Below are positions 17,571 through 26,484 of a stretch of 64,000 nucleotides of DNA, in pieces. A model generated the notes under the pieces. That model was given only the letters and a program-made list of their open reading frames with translations, did no database searches and was not told the origin of the DNA. Source of the stretch: JBGPQJ01 sp963709295 (GTDB lineage: Bacteria > Chloroflexota > Anaerolineae > Anaerolineales > Villigracilaceae); NCBI GenBank assembly GCA_963709295.1, contig CAVPVW010000008.1, positions 186,001 to 250,000 of the forward strand, in the 5' to 3' direction. Position 1 is the first letter of the stretch. The number at the start of each line of letters is the position of its first letter. The position numbers and the translations under genes were made by a program.

Positions 17571-18188
17571 ATGAAAATCATTTATCATCGTCAGATTACA
17601 CAGCAGGCGGTTGGAAGCTGGGTCAGCCAGCGTGCGTTGGATGCCATCATTGCTGCCAACATCGGGCAGGATGCGCTTCGCTATCAAGTTGGGCATGATC
17701 ACTATCACTACGACAGCAATGCCTTTTCTTCCGGGGATGCTTACGTGGAGTCGCAGCATGCGATCATTCATCCCGCCCTGACTCAGGGTGATCCGCAAGC
17801 AGCCTGGCAGGCTTTTGGACGCCTAAGCCATGCGGTGCAAGACCTGTATGCGCACAGTAATTACGCGGTTCTTTGGTTGGCAAAGAACAATAGCGCAGAC
17901 ATCACTCCGGAGCAGATTGACCCGTTGGATGTGGATATCCTCTCCAGCCCCGACCTTCTCTCCGGCAAACCGGATATCTTCGATCTGCTTCAATACTTGA
18001 ACTTATTACCCAACCATTGGCTAAAACTCGCCCCAAATAATTCACATGTCCTATTGAACATCGATGGACCTGACCGGGCGTATTTTGAATTTGTTTTTTC
18101 TGCGGCAGTCAAGCGGACACAATTCGAATTCTCACGAGTTTTGAGTTCATTGACATTAGATTTGGGAAAAGGATTCACTGATAGTTGA
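17571..18188 (+). CDS. HET-C-like / zinc-phospholipase-C-like protein
   Basis: The 205-residue protein has a His/Asp-rich pattern typical of the HET-C and zinc phospholipase C superfamily: GHDHYHYDSN at residues 41-50 and HAVQDLYAHSNY at 87-98, the latter a hallmark HxxQDxxAHSN motif. A metal-dependent lipase or nuclease-like fold is therefore likely, but the reaction is unknown. No signal peptide is seen, so it appears cytoplasmic. It is transcribed divergently from the adenosyltransferase gene with GAAGAGGA as ribosome binding site. Confidence 0.72.
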   Translation: MKIIYHRQITQQAVGSWVSQRALDAIIAANIGQDALRYQVGHDHYHYDSNAFSSGDAYVESQHAIIHPALTQGDPQAAWQAFGRLSHAVQDLYAHSNYAVLWLAKNNSADITPEQIDPLDVDILSSPDLLSGKPDIFDLLQYLNLLPNHWLKLAPNNSHVLLNIDGPDRAYFEFVFSAAVKRTQFEFSRVLSSLTLDLGKGFTDS

Positions 18189-18228
18189 GTCCGCAATACT
18201 ATGCGAAAGGCACCTTATGGGTGCGCGG

Positions 18229-18234
18229 TATAAT
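18229..18234 (+). promoter_or_regulatory. -10 box for a probable leaderless yqeY transcript
   Basis: TATAAT ends seven bases before the ATG at 18242, with GCGCGG just upstream and no Shine-Dalgarno sequence between. Transcription should start at or near the start codon. Confidence 0.6.
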
Positions 18235-18241
18235 CAGGCAC

Positions 18242-18688
18242 ATGGACACAAAATCTAAACTGGAAAATGACCTCAAAGATGCCATGCGCTCCGGCGACGA
18301 TACCCGGAAGCGTACCATCCGCATGGTGCTCGCTGCCATCAAGCAGACCGAAATCGACAAGCAGGTTTCTCTTGACGAGACCGGCGTGATCGGAATCCTT
18401 CAAAAGGAAGTGAAGACTCGCCGTGAATCCCTCGAAGAAGCTCAAAAAGCCGGCCGAGCCGACCTGGCTGCCAGCACGGACGCGGAGATCCAGGTACTGA
18501 ATGGCTACCTCCCCCAAGCCATGGATCCTGCAGAATTGACCGCTCTGGCGGAGGCAGTGATCGCCGAAGTCGGCGCCACAACCCCTGCGGATATGGGCAA
18601 GGTGATGAAGGCTCTTCTTCCACGCGTAGCAGGACGTGCCGCAAATGACCAGGTCAGCCAGGTCGTACGGGGATTGCTCCAGAAGTAA
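18242..18688 (+). CDS. GatB/YqeY domain protein
   Basis: The 148-residue protein is a stand-alone YqeY-type protein homologous to the C-terminal tRNA-binding tail of GatB. It shows LKDAMRSGDDTRKRTIRMVL at the N-terminus, LNGYLPQAMDPAELTALAE in the middle and GKVMKALLPRVAGRA at the end. A role around tRNA amidation or translation is usually assumed. The ATG at 18242 is chosen because it matches the family start; the frame extends upstream into the preceding gene. It is followed after 11 bases by the HD-hydrolase gene. Confidence 0.92.
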   Translation: MDTKSKLENDLKDAMRSGDDTRKRTIRMVLAAIKQTEIDKQVSLDETGVIGILQKEVKTRRESLEEAQKAGRADLAASTDAEIQVLNGYLPQAMDPAELTALAEAVIAEVGATTPADMGKVMKALLPRVAGRAANDQVSQVVRGLLQK

Positions 18689-18699
18689 GACTTATTCGA

Positions 18700-20772
18700 A
18701 TGGACGCACCCTTAAAACCGCAGCAGCGCTCGCTGCGTAACCAATTCTTTGCAATCCTATTGCTCATCATAACGGGCGGGTTGGTCCTCGCCGGTCTAAT
18801 GCTGCAAATATCCCTCCGCCAGCCTGCCTTGCCGGTCGAGCAGGGACAGGTGGCGCGCCAGGACCTTCTGGCTCCCAATGATGCGAGTTATGTCAGCGAA
18901 GTTCTAACCGAACAGGCAAGGAACGAAGCTGAACGGTCGGTGTCTCCTGTATATTCCCCTGCCGATCCGGCTATTTCACGCCAGCAAATCGAGGGGCTGC
19001 GCACCAGTCTTCAACTCATCTCGGAGGTCAAGGGGAATGAAGAGCTTGACTCGCCGGCTAAGAAGACGGCGCTGGCTGAAATTTCTCTCCCGCAACTCCA
19101 GAACGAATCCATAGACCGCATTCTCTTGATGTCCGACACACGCTGGGCAACCATTAACCAGGAAGCCTTGACCGTTCTCGAGCGGGTCATGCGCGGAGCA
19201 GTGCGCGAGGACCAAATTGAAAGCATCCGGCGTGGTCTCTCTGCTCAGGTGAGTCTGGATCTCACAGAAGATCAAGCCAAAGTAGTGGCGGAGCTTGTTT
19301 CTCCGTTTATTGTTCCAAACAGCTATTACAGCCCTGAACTGACAGAAAGCGCCCAGCAGCTTGCTCGCGAGGCCGTTCAACCGATCACGCGGGAATTTCT
19401 GTCCGGGGAAAATGTTGTCTCGAGAGGCGATGTCATCTCTGCCGCGGACATCGAAGCGCTTCAGATACTAGGATTGATTCAATCCATTCCGGAATGGCAG
19501 GAATTACTTGGCGCGGTTTCAATTATCATCATTCTCTCCGGATTTCTTTGGCTTTATTTCCTGCGCCGGCGGCCAGCTTCTCTTTCCAGCCTGCGCAGTC
19601 AATTTTTGATTGCCCTCCTGTTCCTGCTTTTCTTTATCGGCGCGCGTATTCTCATCCCAAACCGGACCGTCATTCCCTATATCTACCCGCTTCCAGCCTT
19701 TGGATTACTGGTGTCGGCGCTTTATGGAATCGGACCGGCAATCATCCTTTCCATCCCGCTGTCCATTCTCACGGCCTATGGGATGCCGAACGCAATGGAT
19801 TTGACGATCTTTTATATGGTCACTTCACTGTGTGCCATCTTCGCGCTTGGGCCAGCCCGCAGCGTCGGGGCTTTTTTCAAGGCAGGCGTCGCAATCGCCG
19901 GGGCTGGAGCAGCCGTCATCCTGGCCTACCGCATACCCTTTTCTTCCTGGGATTGGGTTGGCATTTTAACTCTGCTCGGCGCGTCCGCATTCAACGGCGC
20001 AGCTTCAGCCAGCCTCGCCTTAATTTTGCAGTACTTTTTAGCGCAGCAATTGGGATTGGTAACGCCGCTCCAACTTCTTGAAATTTCACGCCCCGATCAT
20101 CCATTGCTGCAATTCTTCCTGCGCAGCGCTCCAGGGACCTACCAGCACAGCCTGCAGGTGTCCAACCTGGCAGAACAGGCGGCGGAAGCCATCGGCGCAG
20201 ACCAACTCCTGGTGAGAGTGGGTGCGCTTTACCATGATTGCGGCAAAGCCATGAATCCTCAATTCTTCATCGAAAACCAACTTCCAGATGCCATCAACAC
20301 CCACGACGATTTGGAACCCCTCGATGCTGCACGGACCGTTGTCATGCATGTCGCCGATGGCCTCGCGCTGGCTCACAAGCATCGCCTCCCTTCACGAATC
20401 CAGGATTTCATCAGCGAGCATCATGGCACCCTGGCCACCCGTTACCAGTACAACCGGGCCGTCGAAGCAGCGGGCGGTGACACGTCCAAAGTGGATCTGG
20501 CCTTGTTCCGCTATCCCGGCCCAACCCCGCAATCGCCTGAAACGGCCATCCTCATGCTGGCTGACGGCACCGAGGCACGCGCGCGCGCTGAACGCCCGAC
20601 AGACGAAGCCAGTATGCTCGTGCTCATCCACCGGGTGGTGGATCACTGCCAGCAGGATGGGCAGCTGGATGCCACCCGCCTGACCCTGCGAGACCTGCAC
20701 CTGATTACCGAGTTCTTTTGCCAGCACCCTGCGAGGGACCTATCATTCACGGATCCAATATCCAAAACTTGA
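18700..20772 (+). CDS. 7TM-HD family phosphohydrolase (PgpH/YqfF-like)
   Basis: A 690-residue membrane protein with the PgpH layout: an N-terminal membrane helix (about 18-38), an extracellular 7TMR-HDED domain (about 50-260), seven membrane helices (about 265-460) and a C-terminal cytoplasmic HD domain. The HD domain carries YHDCGKAMNP at about residue 510 and further metal-binding His residues (ISEHHGT; LADGTEARA). PgpH proteins degrade cyclic di-AMP to pApA. The gene sits directly upstream of ybeY and dgkA, the same order as in Firmicutes (yqfF-ybeY-dgkA), which supports orthology. Confidence 0.92.
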   Translation: MDAPLKPQQRSLRNQFFAILLLIITGGLVLAGLMLQISLRQPALPVEQGQVARQDLLAPNDASYVSEVLTEQARNEAERSVSPVYSPADPAISRQQIEGLRTSLQLISEVKGNEELDSPAKKTALAEISLPQLQNESIDRILLMSDTRWATINQEALTVLERVMRGAVREDQIESIRRGLSAQVSLDLTEDQAKVVAELVSPFIVPNSYYSPELTESAQQLAREAVQPITREFLSGENVVSRGDVISAADIEALQILGLIQSIPEWQELLGAVSIIIILSGFLWLYFLRRRPASLSSLRSQFLIALLFLLFFIGARILIPNRTVIPYIYPLPAFGLLVSALYGIGPAIILSIPLSILTAYGMPNAMDLTIFYMVTSLCAIFALGPARSVGAFFKAGVAIAGAGAAVILAYRIPFSSWDWVGILTLLGASAFNGAASASLALILQYFLAQQLGLVTPLQLLEISRPDHPLLQFFLRSAPGTYQHSLQVSNLAEQAAEAIGADQLLVRVGALYHDCGKAMNPQFFIENQLPDAINTHDDLEPLDAARTVVMHVADGLALAHKHRLPSRIQDFISEHHGTLATRYQYNRAVEAAGGDTSKVDLALFRYPGPTPQSPETAILMLADGTEARARAERPTDEASMLVLIHRVVDHCQQDGQLDATRLTLRDLHLITEFFCQHPARDLSFTDPISKT

Positions 20773-20820
20773 GAACCTTTCAAAAGAAGTCCCCACCCAG
20801 CCGCTGCCAGAAAAACAAAA

Positions 20821-21279
20821 ATGATCCACGTCAAAACCAAGCCCGGCCTGCAAGTGAGCCTTTCTCACAGGTTGTTGAAAAAAGCTGCGCAGCAGACGCT
20901 CGAGCATCAGGCAATTCCAAAGCCTTATTTGATGACCATCCTGATGTCAGATGATTCCCAGCTTCAGAGTTTAAATCGCGACTACCTGAAGATGGATGCC
21001 CCAACGGATGTGCTTTCATTCCCCTCCGGCGAGACCGATCTTGAGACAGGAGCAAAATATCTGGGCGATGTGATTATCTCGGTACCGCGCGCAGACCAAC
21101 AAGCAAAAACTTACGGTCACCCGCTTGAAACCGAGGTTCAACTTCTGGTCGTGCACGGAGTGCTGCACTTGCTCGGCTTCGATCACGCTGCAGCCGATGA
21201 AAAAGCCCACATGTGGAAAGCTCAGGGAGAAATCCTGAAGAGCCTTGGGTTGGGGCATATCCAGGTCCGGGAAGAGTAG
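20821..21279 (+). CDS. ybeY: Endoribonuclease YbeY
   Basis: YbeY is a zinc-dependent endoribonuclease involved in 16S rRNA 3'-end maturation and ribosome quality control. The 152-residue protein has the LNRDYLKMDAPTDVLSFP segment and the zinc motif HGVLHLLGFDH at about residues 112-122. The ATG at 20821 has no strong ribosome binding site, but the segment VKTKPGLQVSL looks like a native N-terminus. It lies 48 bases after the pgpH-like gene and seven bases before dgkA. Confidence 0.94.
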   Translation: MIHVKTKPGLQVSLSHRLLKKAAQQTLEHQAIPKPYLMTILMSDDSQLQSLNRDYLKMDAPTDVLSFPSGETDLETGAKYLGDVIISVPRADQQAKTYGHPLETEVQLLVVHGVLHLLGFDHAAADEKAHMWKAQGEILKSLGLGHIQVREE

Positions 21280-21285
21280 CCCACG

Positions 21286-21681
21286 ATGACAGGCGTCAAG
21301 GATTTCTTTACTTCCCGCTACCACTCCTTTGGCCATGCCTTCCGCGGCTGGCGGCACGTTATCCGGACACAGAAAAATGCCTGGCTGCATGCCATGATTA
21401 CCACCCTGGTTATTGCGCTGGCCTTTTGGCTTCAGGTTTCAGCGCAGGATTGGGCTGTTCTCCTTCTGACCATTGCACTGGTCTGGTGCGCTGAATTCTT
21501 CAATACTGCCATCGAGGCGGTCGTGGATCTCGCCAGCCCTGCCCAGCATCCGCTGGCCAAAACAGGCAAGGATGTGGGAGCAGCGGCAGTTTTAATCGCG
21601 GCCCTGGCGGCAATCCTGGTGGGATTGTTGATACTGGGACCACCCCTATGGACAAAGATTGCTCCCTACTTTATAGATTGA
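21286..21681 (+). CDS. dgkA: Diacylglycerol/undecaprenol kinase, DgkA type
   Basis: A 131-residue integral membrane kinase with three helices. The DgkA signature EFFNTAIEAVVDLAS lies at about residues 71-85 and is followed by KTGKDVGAAAVLIAAL. In Gram-positives this family phosphorylates undecaprenol, in Proteobacteria diacylglycerol; which applies here is not shown. Position after ybeY follows the conserved Firmicutes order. The distant YegS-type lipid kinase at 46484 is a different family. Confidence 0.92.
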   Translation: MTGVKDFFTSRYHSFGHAFRGWRHVIRTQKNAWLHAMITTLVIALAFWLQVSAQDWAVLLLTIALVWCAEFFNTAIEAVVDLASPAQHPLAKTGKDVGAAAVLIAALAAILVGLLILGPPLWTKIAPYFID

Positions 21682-21694
21682 AATTGGAGATCGC

Positions 21695-22546
21695 ATGACT
21701 TTATCGTTTCGCTTTGGTACCGTGGGTTCACCCCTCAACACGCCCAAAAAACCTGGCGGGAGCGTAGGCGCGATTCAGTACAGCCGGGAAATTGGGCTGA
21801 ATTCGCTCGAACTGGGTTGGGTGCAGTCGGTGCGAGTCTCGGCGGAGACATGCGCACTCATCAAGGCGACAGCCACAGAGCAGGGTGTGGCGGTGAGTGT
21901 CCATGCCCCTTACTTTATAAATCTCAATGCGGACAAAGAGGAGTGGCCAAAATCTCGTCAACGTTTGATGGACGCCGCCCATTATGGGAACCTGGCCGGG
22001 GCGACGGATATTATTTTCCACCCCGGATCCTACTTCGAACGCCCGGCGGAAGAGGTGCTTGCGGTTGCCATTCCGCGCTTGCGTGGCTGCGTAGATGAAT
22101 TGCGGGCAGCCGGGAATCCCGTCACCCTGCGCCCTGAAACCATGGGCAAGACGGCCATGCTCGGTTCGCTGGAGGATACCCTGGCCATGGCAAAGGAAAT
22201 CCCGGGCGTCGAACCCTGCCTGGATTTTGCTCACCTGCACGCACGCGCTGGAGATGGCTCCATTAATTCATACGATGAATGGTCTGCCCGGCTGAAAATG
22301 TATGGCGATGCATTGGGCAAACCGGCGCTTAAACGCCTGCACATCCATCTTTCCGGCATCGAGTATGGTCCCAAAGGTGAAAAGAATCATCTAAAACTCG
22401 AGGAAGCTGACCTTGATCTAAAGGCGCTCTTTAAAGCCCTGCACGACGCAGGTGCCGGAGGACGCATCCTGTGTGAAAGTCCGATCATGGAAGAGGATGC
22501 GCTCACCATGATGAAAACCTGGAAGAAAATCAGCAAAGAGAAATAA
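21695..22546 (+). CDS. Endonuclease IV-like TIM-barrel protein
   Basis: The 283-residue protein matches the AP-endonuclease 2 / xylose-isomerase-like TIM barrel. Metal-binding signatures of endonuclease IV are visible: VSVHAPYFINL near residue 68, DIIFHPGSYF near 107, LRPETMGK near 147, CLDFAHLHAR near 172 and RLHIHLSGIEYG near 211. It should cleave DNA at abasic sites using zinc or manganese ions. A GGAGA ribosome binding site precedes the ATG, 13 bases after dgkA. A terminator follows. Confidence 0.87.
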   Translation: MTLSFRFGTVGSPLNTPKKPGGSVGAIQYSREIGLNSLELGWVQSVRVSAETCALIKATATEQGVAVSVHAPYFINLNADKEEWPKSRQRLMDAAHYGNLAGATDIIFHPGSYFERPAEEVLAVAIPRLRGCVDELRAAGNPVTLRPETMGKTAMLGSLEDTLAMAKEIPGVEPCLDFAHLHARAGDGSINSYDEWSARLKMYGDALGKPALKRLHIHLSGIEYGPKGEKNHLKLEEADLDLKALFKALHDAGAGGRILCESPIMEEDALTMMKTWKKISKEK

Positions 22547-22550
22547 TAAG

Positions 22551-22588
22551 AAACTTCCGAAATCTGAACAACTTCGGAAGTTTTCGTT
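22551..22588 (+). terminator. Terminator after the endonuclease IV-like gene
   Basis: An 11-bp stem (AAACTTCCGAA at 22551-22561 with its complement at 22573-22583) and an 11-base loop are followed by TCGTTTT. It lies between convergent genes and could act on both strands. Confidence 0.8.
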
Positions 22589-22640
22589 TTGATAGGCCTG
22601 CTGCCAGGAATCGGCGCTCAAGTTTCAGAAAACACTGCAA

Positions 22641-23300
22641 TTATGTGGCGATGTATTCTCTCAGATTGTGCTCGACCGCATAGGCAGCGGCTTCGGCCCG
22701 GTTGTTAACTCCCAACTTTGAGAGAATACTGCTGACATAATTGCGGACCGTTCCCTCGCCGAGGAACAACGCCTTGGCGATCTCACGGTTCGTCTTGCCT
22801 TCCGAGACAAGCAAGAGCACGTGCTTTTCCTGCTGGCTCAGATGTGCAAAAGCGGAGGCTTCCTCCTCCTTGACCGCCTTGCGGACTTCCTGGAAGACGC
22901 GCTGGGTCACCGCGGGGTCGAGCAGGGCTTCACCGCGTCCCACCGCTTCCAGTGCCTTGACCAGGTCCTCGCTGCTGATCTGCTTAAGGATGTAGCCCGA
23001 GGCGCCGGCACGGATGGCTGAAAAGAGCATCTCATCCTCGGCATACGAGGTGAGCATGATGACTTTGATATTTGGGTGTTTCTGAATAATATCTTCGCAC
23101 GCCTCAATGCCAGACGTACCCGGCAGGCGGATATCCATGACGACGACGTCCGGTGAAAGGTTGTTGACCTGCTCAAGCGCTTCACGGGCTGACGAGGCCT
23201 CCCCGACCACATCAAACTGCGGATTCCGATCCAGCAGGGATTTAAGTCCAAGCCGGACCACCTCATGATCATCCACGAGCAGAATTCTTTGTTTCGCCAT
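22641..23300 (-). CDS. LuxR/NarL-family response regulator
   Basis: The 219-residue regulator has a receiver domain (LVDDHEVVRLGL; phosphoacceptor in VVVMDIRLPGTSG; ILKQISSEDL near the conserved Lys) and a C-terminal LuxR HTH (LSQQEKHVLLLVSEGKTNREIA and VRNYVSSILSKLGV, each shown in part). No histidine kinase is adjacent, so it is an orphan regulator here. A 24-bp near-palindrome lies 9-32 bases upstream of its ATG and may be an autoregulatory operator. The preceding minus-strand operon ends in a hairpin, so this gene probably has its own promoter. Confidence 0.93.
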   Translation of the reverse strand: MAKQRILLVDDHEVVRLGLKSLLDRNPQFDVVGEASSAREALEQVNNLSPDVVVMDIRLPGTSGIEACEDIIQKHPNIKVIMLTSYAEDEMLFSAIRAGASGYILKQISSEDLVKALEAVGRGEALLDPAVTQRVFQEVRKAVKEEEASAFAHLSQQEKHVLLLVSEGKTNREIAKALFLGEGTVRNYVSSILSKLGVNNRAEAAAYAVEHNLREYIAT

Positions 23301-23308
23301 ATTTTCTC

Positions 23309-23340
23309 TTTTACCTCCAATTGGTGGTAAAAGAAGTATA
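23309..23340 (-). promoter_or_regulatory. Operator-like palindrome and -10 upstream of the LuxR-type regulator
   Basis: The 24-bp stretch 23309-23332 is an inverted repeat (TTTTACC.CCAATTGG.GGTAAAA) with a single mismatched base pair. Immediately upstream on the minus strand is TATACT (23335-23340), a plausible -10 box. The palindrome would then cover the transcription start. Confidence 0.5.
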
Positions 23341-23358
23341 GTCTAAAGCACAGGGGAT

Positions 23359-23400
23359 GACAAGAGCGGGGCTGGCAAACCCGCCAACCCCGCTCTTGTC
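23359..23400 (-). terminator. Hairpin terminator after the signalling operon
   Basis: An 18-bp inverted repeat with one mismatch (23359-23376 with 23383-23400) and a 6-base loop, very GC-rich, lies just after the OmpR-type regulator stop. There is no T-run after it on the minus strand, so termination strength is uncertain. Confidence 0.6.
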
Positions 23401-23424
23401 AAGTGAATTATCCAGAAGCGCCGA

Positions 23425-24156
23425 TCACGCGTCTTCCTTTTGACGTCGGAAATCCACAAAACGATATCCCACGCCGCGTTCCGTCAGGATGTACCTGGGG
23501 TTGGCCGGGTCGTCCTCCAGTTTTTCCCGCAAATAATTGATGTACAAACGCACATAATGAGGTTCGTCCCGATATTCATACCCCCAGACTTTTGCCAGCA
23601 GCTGGTCATGGGAAACCACCCACCCTGCATTCTGCACCAGATGATAGAGCAGACGGTATTCCGTGGGGCGCAGCTTCACAGTTTTACCGTTCTTCCACAC
23701 TTCGCGGCGGTCGAAATCCATCTTGAGGTCTTCGTCCACCTCGATCAACCCATGCATCGACCCGCTGGCGCCCTCCGTGCGGCGCAGGACCGCCTTGACA
23801 CGGCTGACCAGCTCGCGCGGACTAAAGGGCTTGGTGACATAATCGTCCGCGCCCAGCTCCAACCCTCGCACCCGGTCATCCTCCTCGCCTTTGGCAGTCA
23901 GCATGATGACCGGTACACTGCTGATTTCGCGAATCATCTGCAGGACATCAAAACCGTCCACATCCGGCATCATCACATCGAGCAGGATCAAATCAGGTGT
24001 GGCATCCCGCAGTCGCTGGATGGCCTGTTTTCCGTTAAAGGCTTCCGTAACCAGGAATCCATCATGTTCCAAATTTAAGCGGATAAACCGCACCATCCGC
24101 TCTTCATCATCCACAACGAGGATGCGCCGGCGCTCGAAATCTTCTGGCATGATCAC
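23425..24156 (-). CDS. OmpR/PhoB-family response regulator
   Basis: The 243-residue regulator has a receiver domain (VVDDEERMVRFI; LILLDVMMPDVDGF; IMLTAKGEEDD; DYVTKPFSPREL) and a winged-helix DNA-binding domain (LRPTEYRLLYHLVQN; YINYLREKLEDDP; ERGVGYRFVD). No histidine kinase is nearby. It is the last gene of an operon encoding a Ser/Thr kinase, PP2C phosphatase and FHA protein, so cross-talk with Ser/Thr phosphorylation is possible (inference). The start is GTG at 24156, overlapping the previous stop, or ATG at 24150. Confidence 0.92.
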   Translation of the reverse strand: MIMPEDFERRRILVVDDEERMVRFIRLNLEHDGFLVTEAFNGKQAIQRLRDATPDLILLDVMMPDVDGFDVLQMIREISSVPVIMLTAKGEEDDRVRGLELGADDYVTKPFSPRELVSRVKAVLRRTEGASGSMHGLIEVDEDLKMDFDRREVWKNGKTVKLRPTEYRLLYHLVQNAGWVVSHDQLLAKVWGYEYRDEPHYVRLYINYLREKLEDDPANPRYILTERGVGYRFVDFRRQKEDA

Positions 24157-24392
24157 TCTCTTACGAAGCTGATGATCTGATCTTCATCCTCGCCGGGGAT
24201 AACCTCGATGAAGGCACATCGGCTGAGGGGCCAGATGACCTGGGTGACATTTTGGGCGATATTAGGCAGGTCCTTGCCGTCTCTTTTGCGAGGGTTGTTG
24301 ACCAGGATAGTGGTGTCGGACGCGGTAGGCAGGTTTTCGACCTCGCCCAAAACGGGGTCTTCGTTCAAAATATGAATTAAGACAGTTGGCAT
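24153..24392 (-). CDS. Small conserved-looking protein, 79 aa, unknown
   Basis: I do not recognise this protein. It is 79 residues, acidic, soluble and without cysteine pairs. It contains TTILVNNPRKRDGKDLPNI and a hydrophobic strand-like VIWPLSRCAFIEVIP, and ends EDEDQIISFVRE. It lies between the FHA gene (7-base gap) and the response regulator (overlapping), so it is translated as part of the operon. A binding or adaptor role in the kinase module would fit but is speculation. Confidence 0.65.
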   Translation of the reverse strand: MPTVLIHILNEDPVLGEVENLPTASDTTILVNNPRKRDGKDLPNIAQNVTQVIWPLSRCAFIEVIPGEDEDQIISFVRE

Positions 24393-24399
24393 AAGTCAC

Positions 24400-24915
24400 C
24401 TATTGGGAAATGCGGTTGACAAGAATTTGGATGCGGAACTTTCCGAGCGAAACGATATCTGCACTGCTGACGGGTTCTTCCAAGTTAATGGGTATTCGGA
24501 CGCTATTAATAAATGTCCCATTAGATGAACCCAGGTCCATAATGGTCAATTTTTCTCCCGTCAAGCGTACAACAATATGCAAGCGCGACACGCCATAATC
24601 AAAGGCATTGAATTCCCCCAGGTCCACATCAGGTGTGATCGGCTGGCCTTCGCTCGCCCGTCCTACAGTGAATTCCGTTTTGTCAGGGACAGGGATCAAC
24701 TTCCCATTTTCGATAATATGGACCATGATCCGCGCCCTGAGCGTGGAGGTGATGTTAGGCTGGATGGGCGCTGTACCCGGCAGGTCATTTTGCAGCTGCT
24801 TTTCAGGTAACGCGGTGGTATTTGATGAATCAGAGAATACCAGCTGCGCGCCGCATTCACTGCAGAACAGCGCTCCGGGTACCTCCTGGTGGCGGCAATT
24901 AGGACAATTGATCAT
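24400..24915 (-). CDS. Zinc-ribbon and FHA domain protein
   Basis: The 171-residue protein starts with a zinc ribbon (Cys 4, 7, 18 and 21 in CPNC...CSEC) and has a C-terminal FHA domain at about residues 80-165. The FHA motifs are GRASEG, the SRLHIVV stretch and DLGSSNGTFINSVRI. FHA domains bind phosphothreonine peptides, so it likely reads the output of the Ser/Thr kinase encoded upstream in the operon. It overlaps the J-vWA gene by four bases (ATGA). Confidence 0.93.
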   Translation of the reverse strand: MINCPNCRHQEVPGALFCSECGAQLVFSDSSNTTALPEKQLQNDLPGTAPIQPNITSTLRARIMVHIIENGKLIPVPDKTEFTVGRASEGQPITPDVDLGEFNAFDYGVSRLHIVVRLTGEKLTIMDLGSSNGTFINSVRIPINLEEPVSSADIVSLGKFRIQILVNRISQ

Positions 24916-26387
24916 TGCTTAATCTCCCCTGGCAAGAGCAGCGCTCTTGTTCCAAACTTAATCTGCTTTTCACCATTCTCTGAGAACGCCTTTTGTTTCT
25001 GGATATTTTCGGCCTCCAGCAGAACCGTCTTTGCCAGGCTGCGCTCACCCTGAGCAAGAAGGTGAGTTGCCATGCGCTGGAGATGCTCTGCAGCTTTGTC
25101 ATATTCTCCCGCGCTGACCTCTTCTCGAGCCTTCTCCTGAATGCGGTAAATGGTCAGTCGGGATAGTGCCTGGACGATCTCAGGCGGCGGAACATCGGTG
25201 GTCACATCGGTAGTGATCGGCCTTGAGATATTCACCCGTATTGGAGGGACCGGGTGTAGGGATGCAGACATGGTGATATCAATCTGCCCATCCAGAAGCG
25301 TTACATCCTCCCCAATGTTGGCATCCGGTTTCACTTTGAACTCAAGTAACACATTAAGATTATTTTCCTTGAGGATCGGTCCCAGGCGAATCGGGCTTTC
25401 AATTGTCAACGGGGCTGCTTCGGGTTGGAGACGGAAGGCATAGCTAAATTCTACACCGGGACCCGTTTTGAATTGCATGGCAACTTCCTCGACGATGACT
25501 TGAGAGAGACGGTCAAATTTGTCGACCAGGAACTTTTGAATATCCTGGGGATTGCTCACATACATGCAATTTCCGCCGGTGCGGCTGGCAATTGCGTCGA
25601 GGAAGATATCGTTCCAGCTGTTTCCGATGCCCAACCCGCTGATACCAATCCCTTCTTCTGACACTTGCTGTGCCAGTTCAAGACAGGCCTGTTCATCCCC
25701 GTACGTTTGTCCATCCGTAAGCAGAATGATATGGTTCACCGAGGTTGGCTTCAGGTACTGTCGGATTTCTTCCACGCCAGTATTCAGCCCCTGAAAGATT
25801 TCCGTTCCACCTGAGGTGGACAACATTTGGATACGACTCTGTGCCCGGCGTATGTCAATGTTGCGCGACGAGGGGATGATCACTTCGGCCTTGTCTGAAA
25901 AGGTCACCACCGAAAAGATGTCCTGCGGACGAAGTTTTTTCATGAGCAGGAGCGCAGTGGCTTTCACCACATCCAGTTTCTCGCCCTTCATCGAGGTGGA
26001 GACATCCAGGACAAGGCAGAAGTTCAGCGGCGGGGCGGTATTTTCAGCCAGGCTGTCATCGGGAGTGAGCTGCAGCAGGGCATACAACATCTGCTGCTCT
26101 TCCATTTTGACGAGGCCCTTACGGCTCAATAAAATTGTATCGGTCACTGGAAGTTTCGGCTTTTTAGGCTCAGGCGGCAGTGTCGCATCATATTGGGAGC
26201 GGCGTTTGGGGTCAGCAAGCACTTCGTAAGCCTGCTGCACATCGAGGAACATATCTGTTTCACCCGGGTTCTCGTTCTTATCCGGGTGCAGCTTCTGCAC
26301 AGACTTCAAGTACGCCTTTCGGATATCCTCCTGTGAGGCGCTGCGCATTACTCCCAGAATTACATAAAAGTCCGGCTTGCCGGCCAT
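24912..26387 (-). CDS. J-domain and von Willebrand A domain fusion protein
   Basis: The 491-residue cytoplasmic protein begins with a DnaJ domain (about 5-68) with the HPD motif at residues 34-36, which stimulates Hsp70 ATPase. This is joined to a vWA domain (about 118-310) with an intact metal-ion-dependent adhesion site: DVSTSM at 128-133, TSGGTEIFQGL, and LLTDGQTYGD. A beta-rich region (about 320-400) and a C-terminal helical segment resembling the tail of vWA-based proteins follow. The combination suggests chaperone recruitment to a metal-dependent ligand complex. It lies between the PP2C and FHA genes. Confidence 0.9.
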   Translation of the reverse strand: MAGKPDFYVILGVMRSASQEDIRKAYLKSVQKLHPDKNENPGETDMFLDVQQAYEVLADPKRRSQYDATLPPEPKKPKLPVTDTILLSRKGLVKMEEQQMLYALLQLTPDDSLAENTAPPLNFCLVLDVSTSMKGEKLDVVKATALLLMKKLRPQDIFSVVTFSDKAEVIIPSSRNIDIRRAQSRIQMLSTSGGTEIFQGLNTGVEEIRQYLKPTSVNHIILLTDGQTYGDEQACLELAQQVSEEGIGISGLGIGNSWNDIFLDAIASRTGGNCMYVSNPQDIQKFLVDKFDRLSQVIVEEVAMQFKTGPGVEFSYAFRLQPEAAPLTIESPIRLGPILKENNLNVLLEFKVKPDANIGEDVTLLDGQIDITMSASLHPVPPIRVNISRPITTDVTTDVPPPEIVQALSRLTIYRIQEKAREEVSAGEYDKAAEHLQRMATHLLAQGERSLAKTVLLEAENIQKQKAFSENGEKQIKFGTRALLLPGEIKQ

Positions 26388-26484
26388 GGCTCAGAGAATC
26401 CCTTTAGTGGTATCCGATGTCCAAATCCCTTGTTCGCCGTCCGAAGAGTTGATAATGTGCCACGTCTGGCGAGATTTTTATAGC

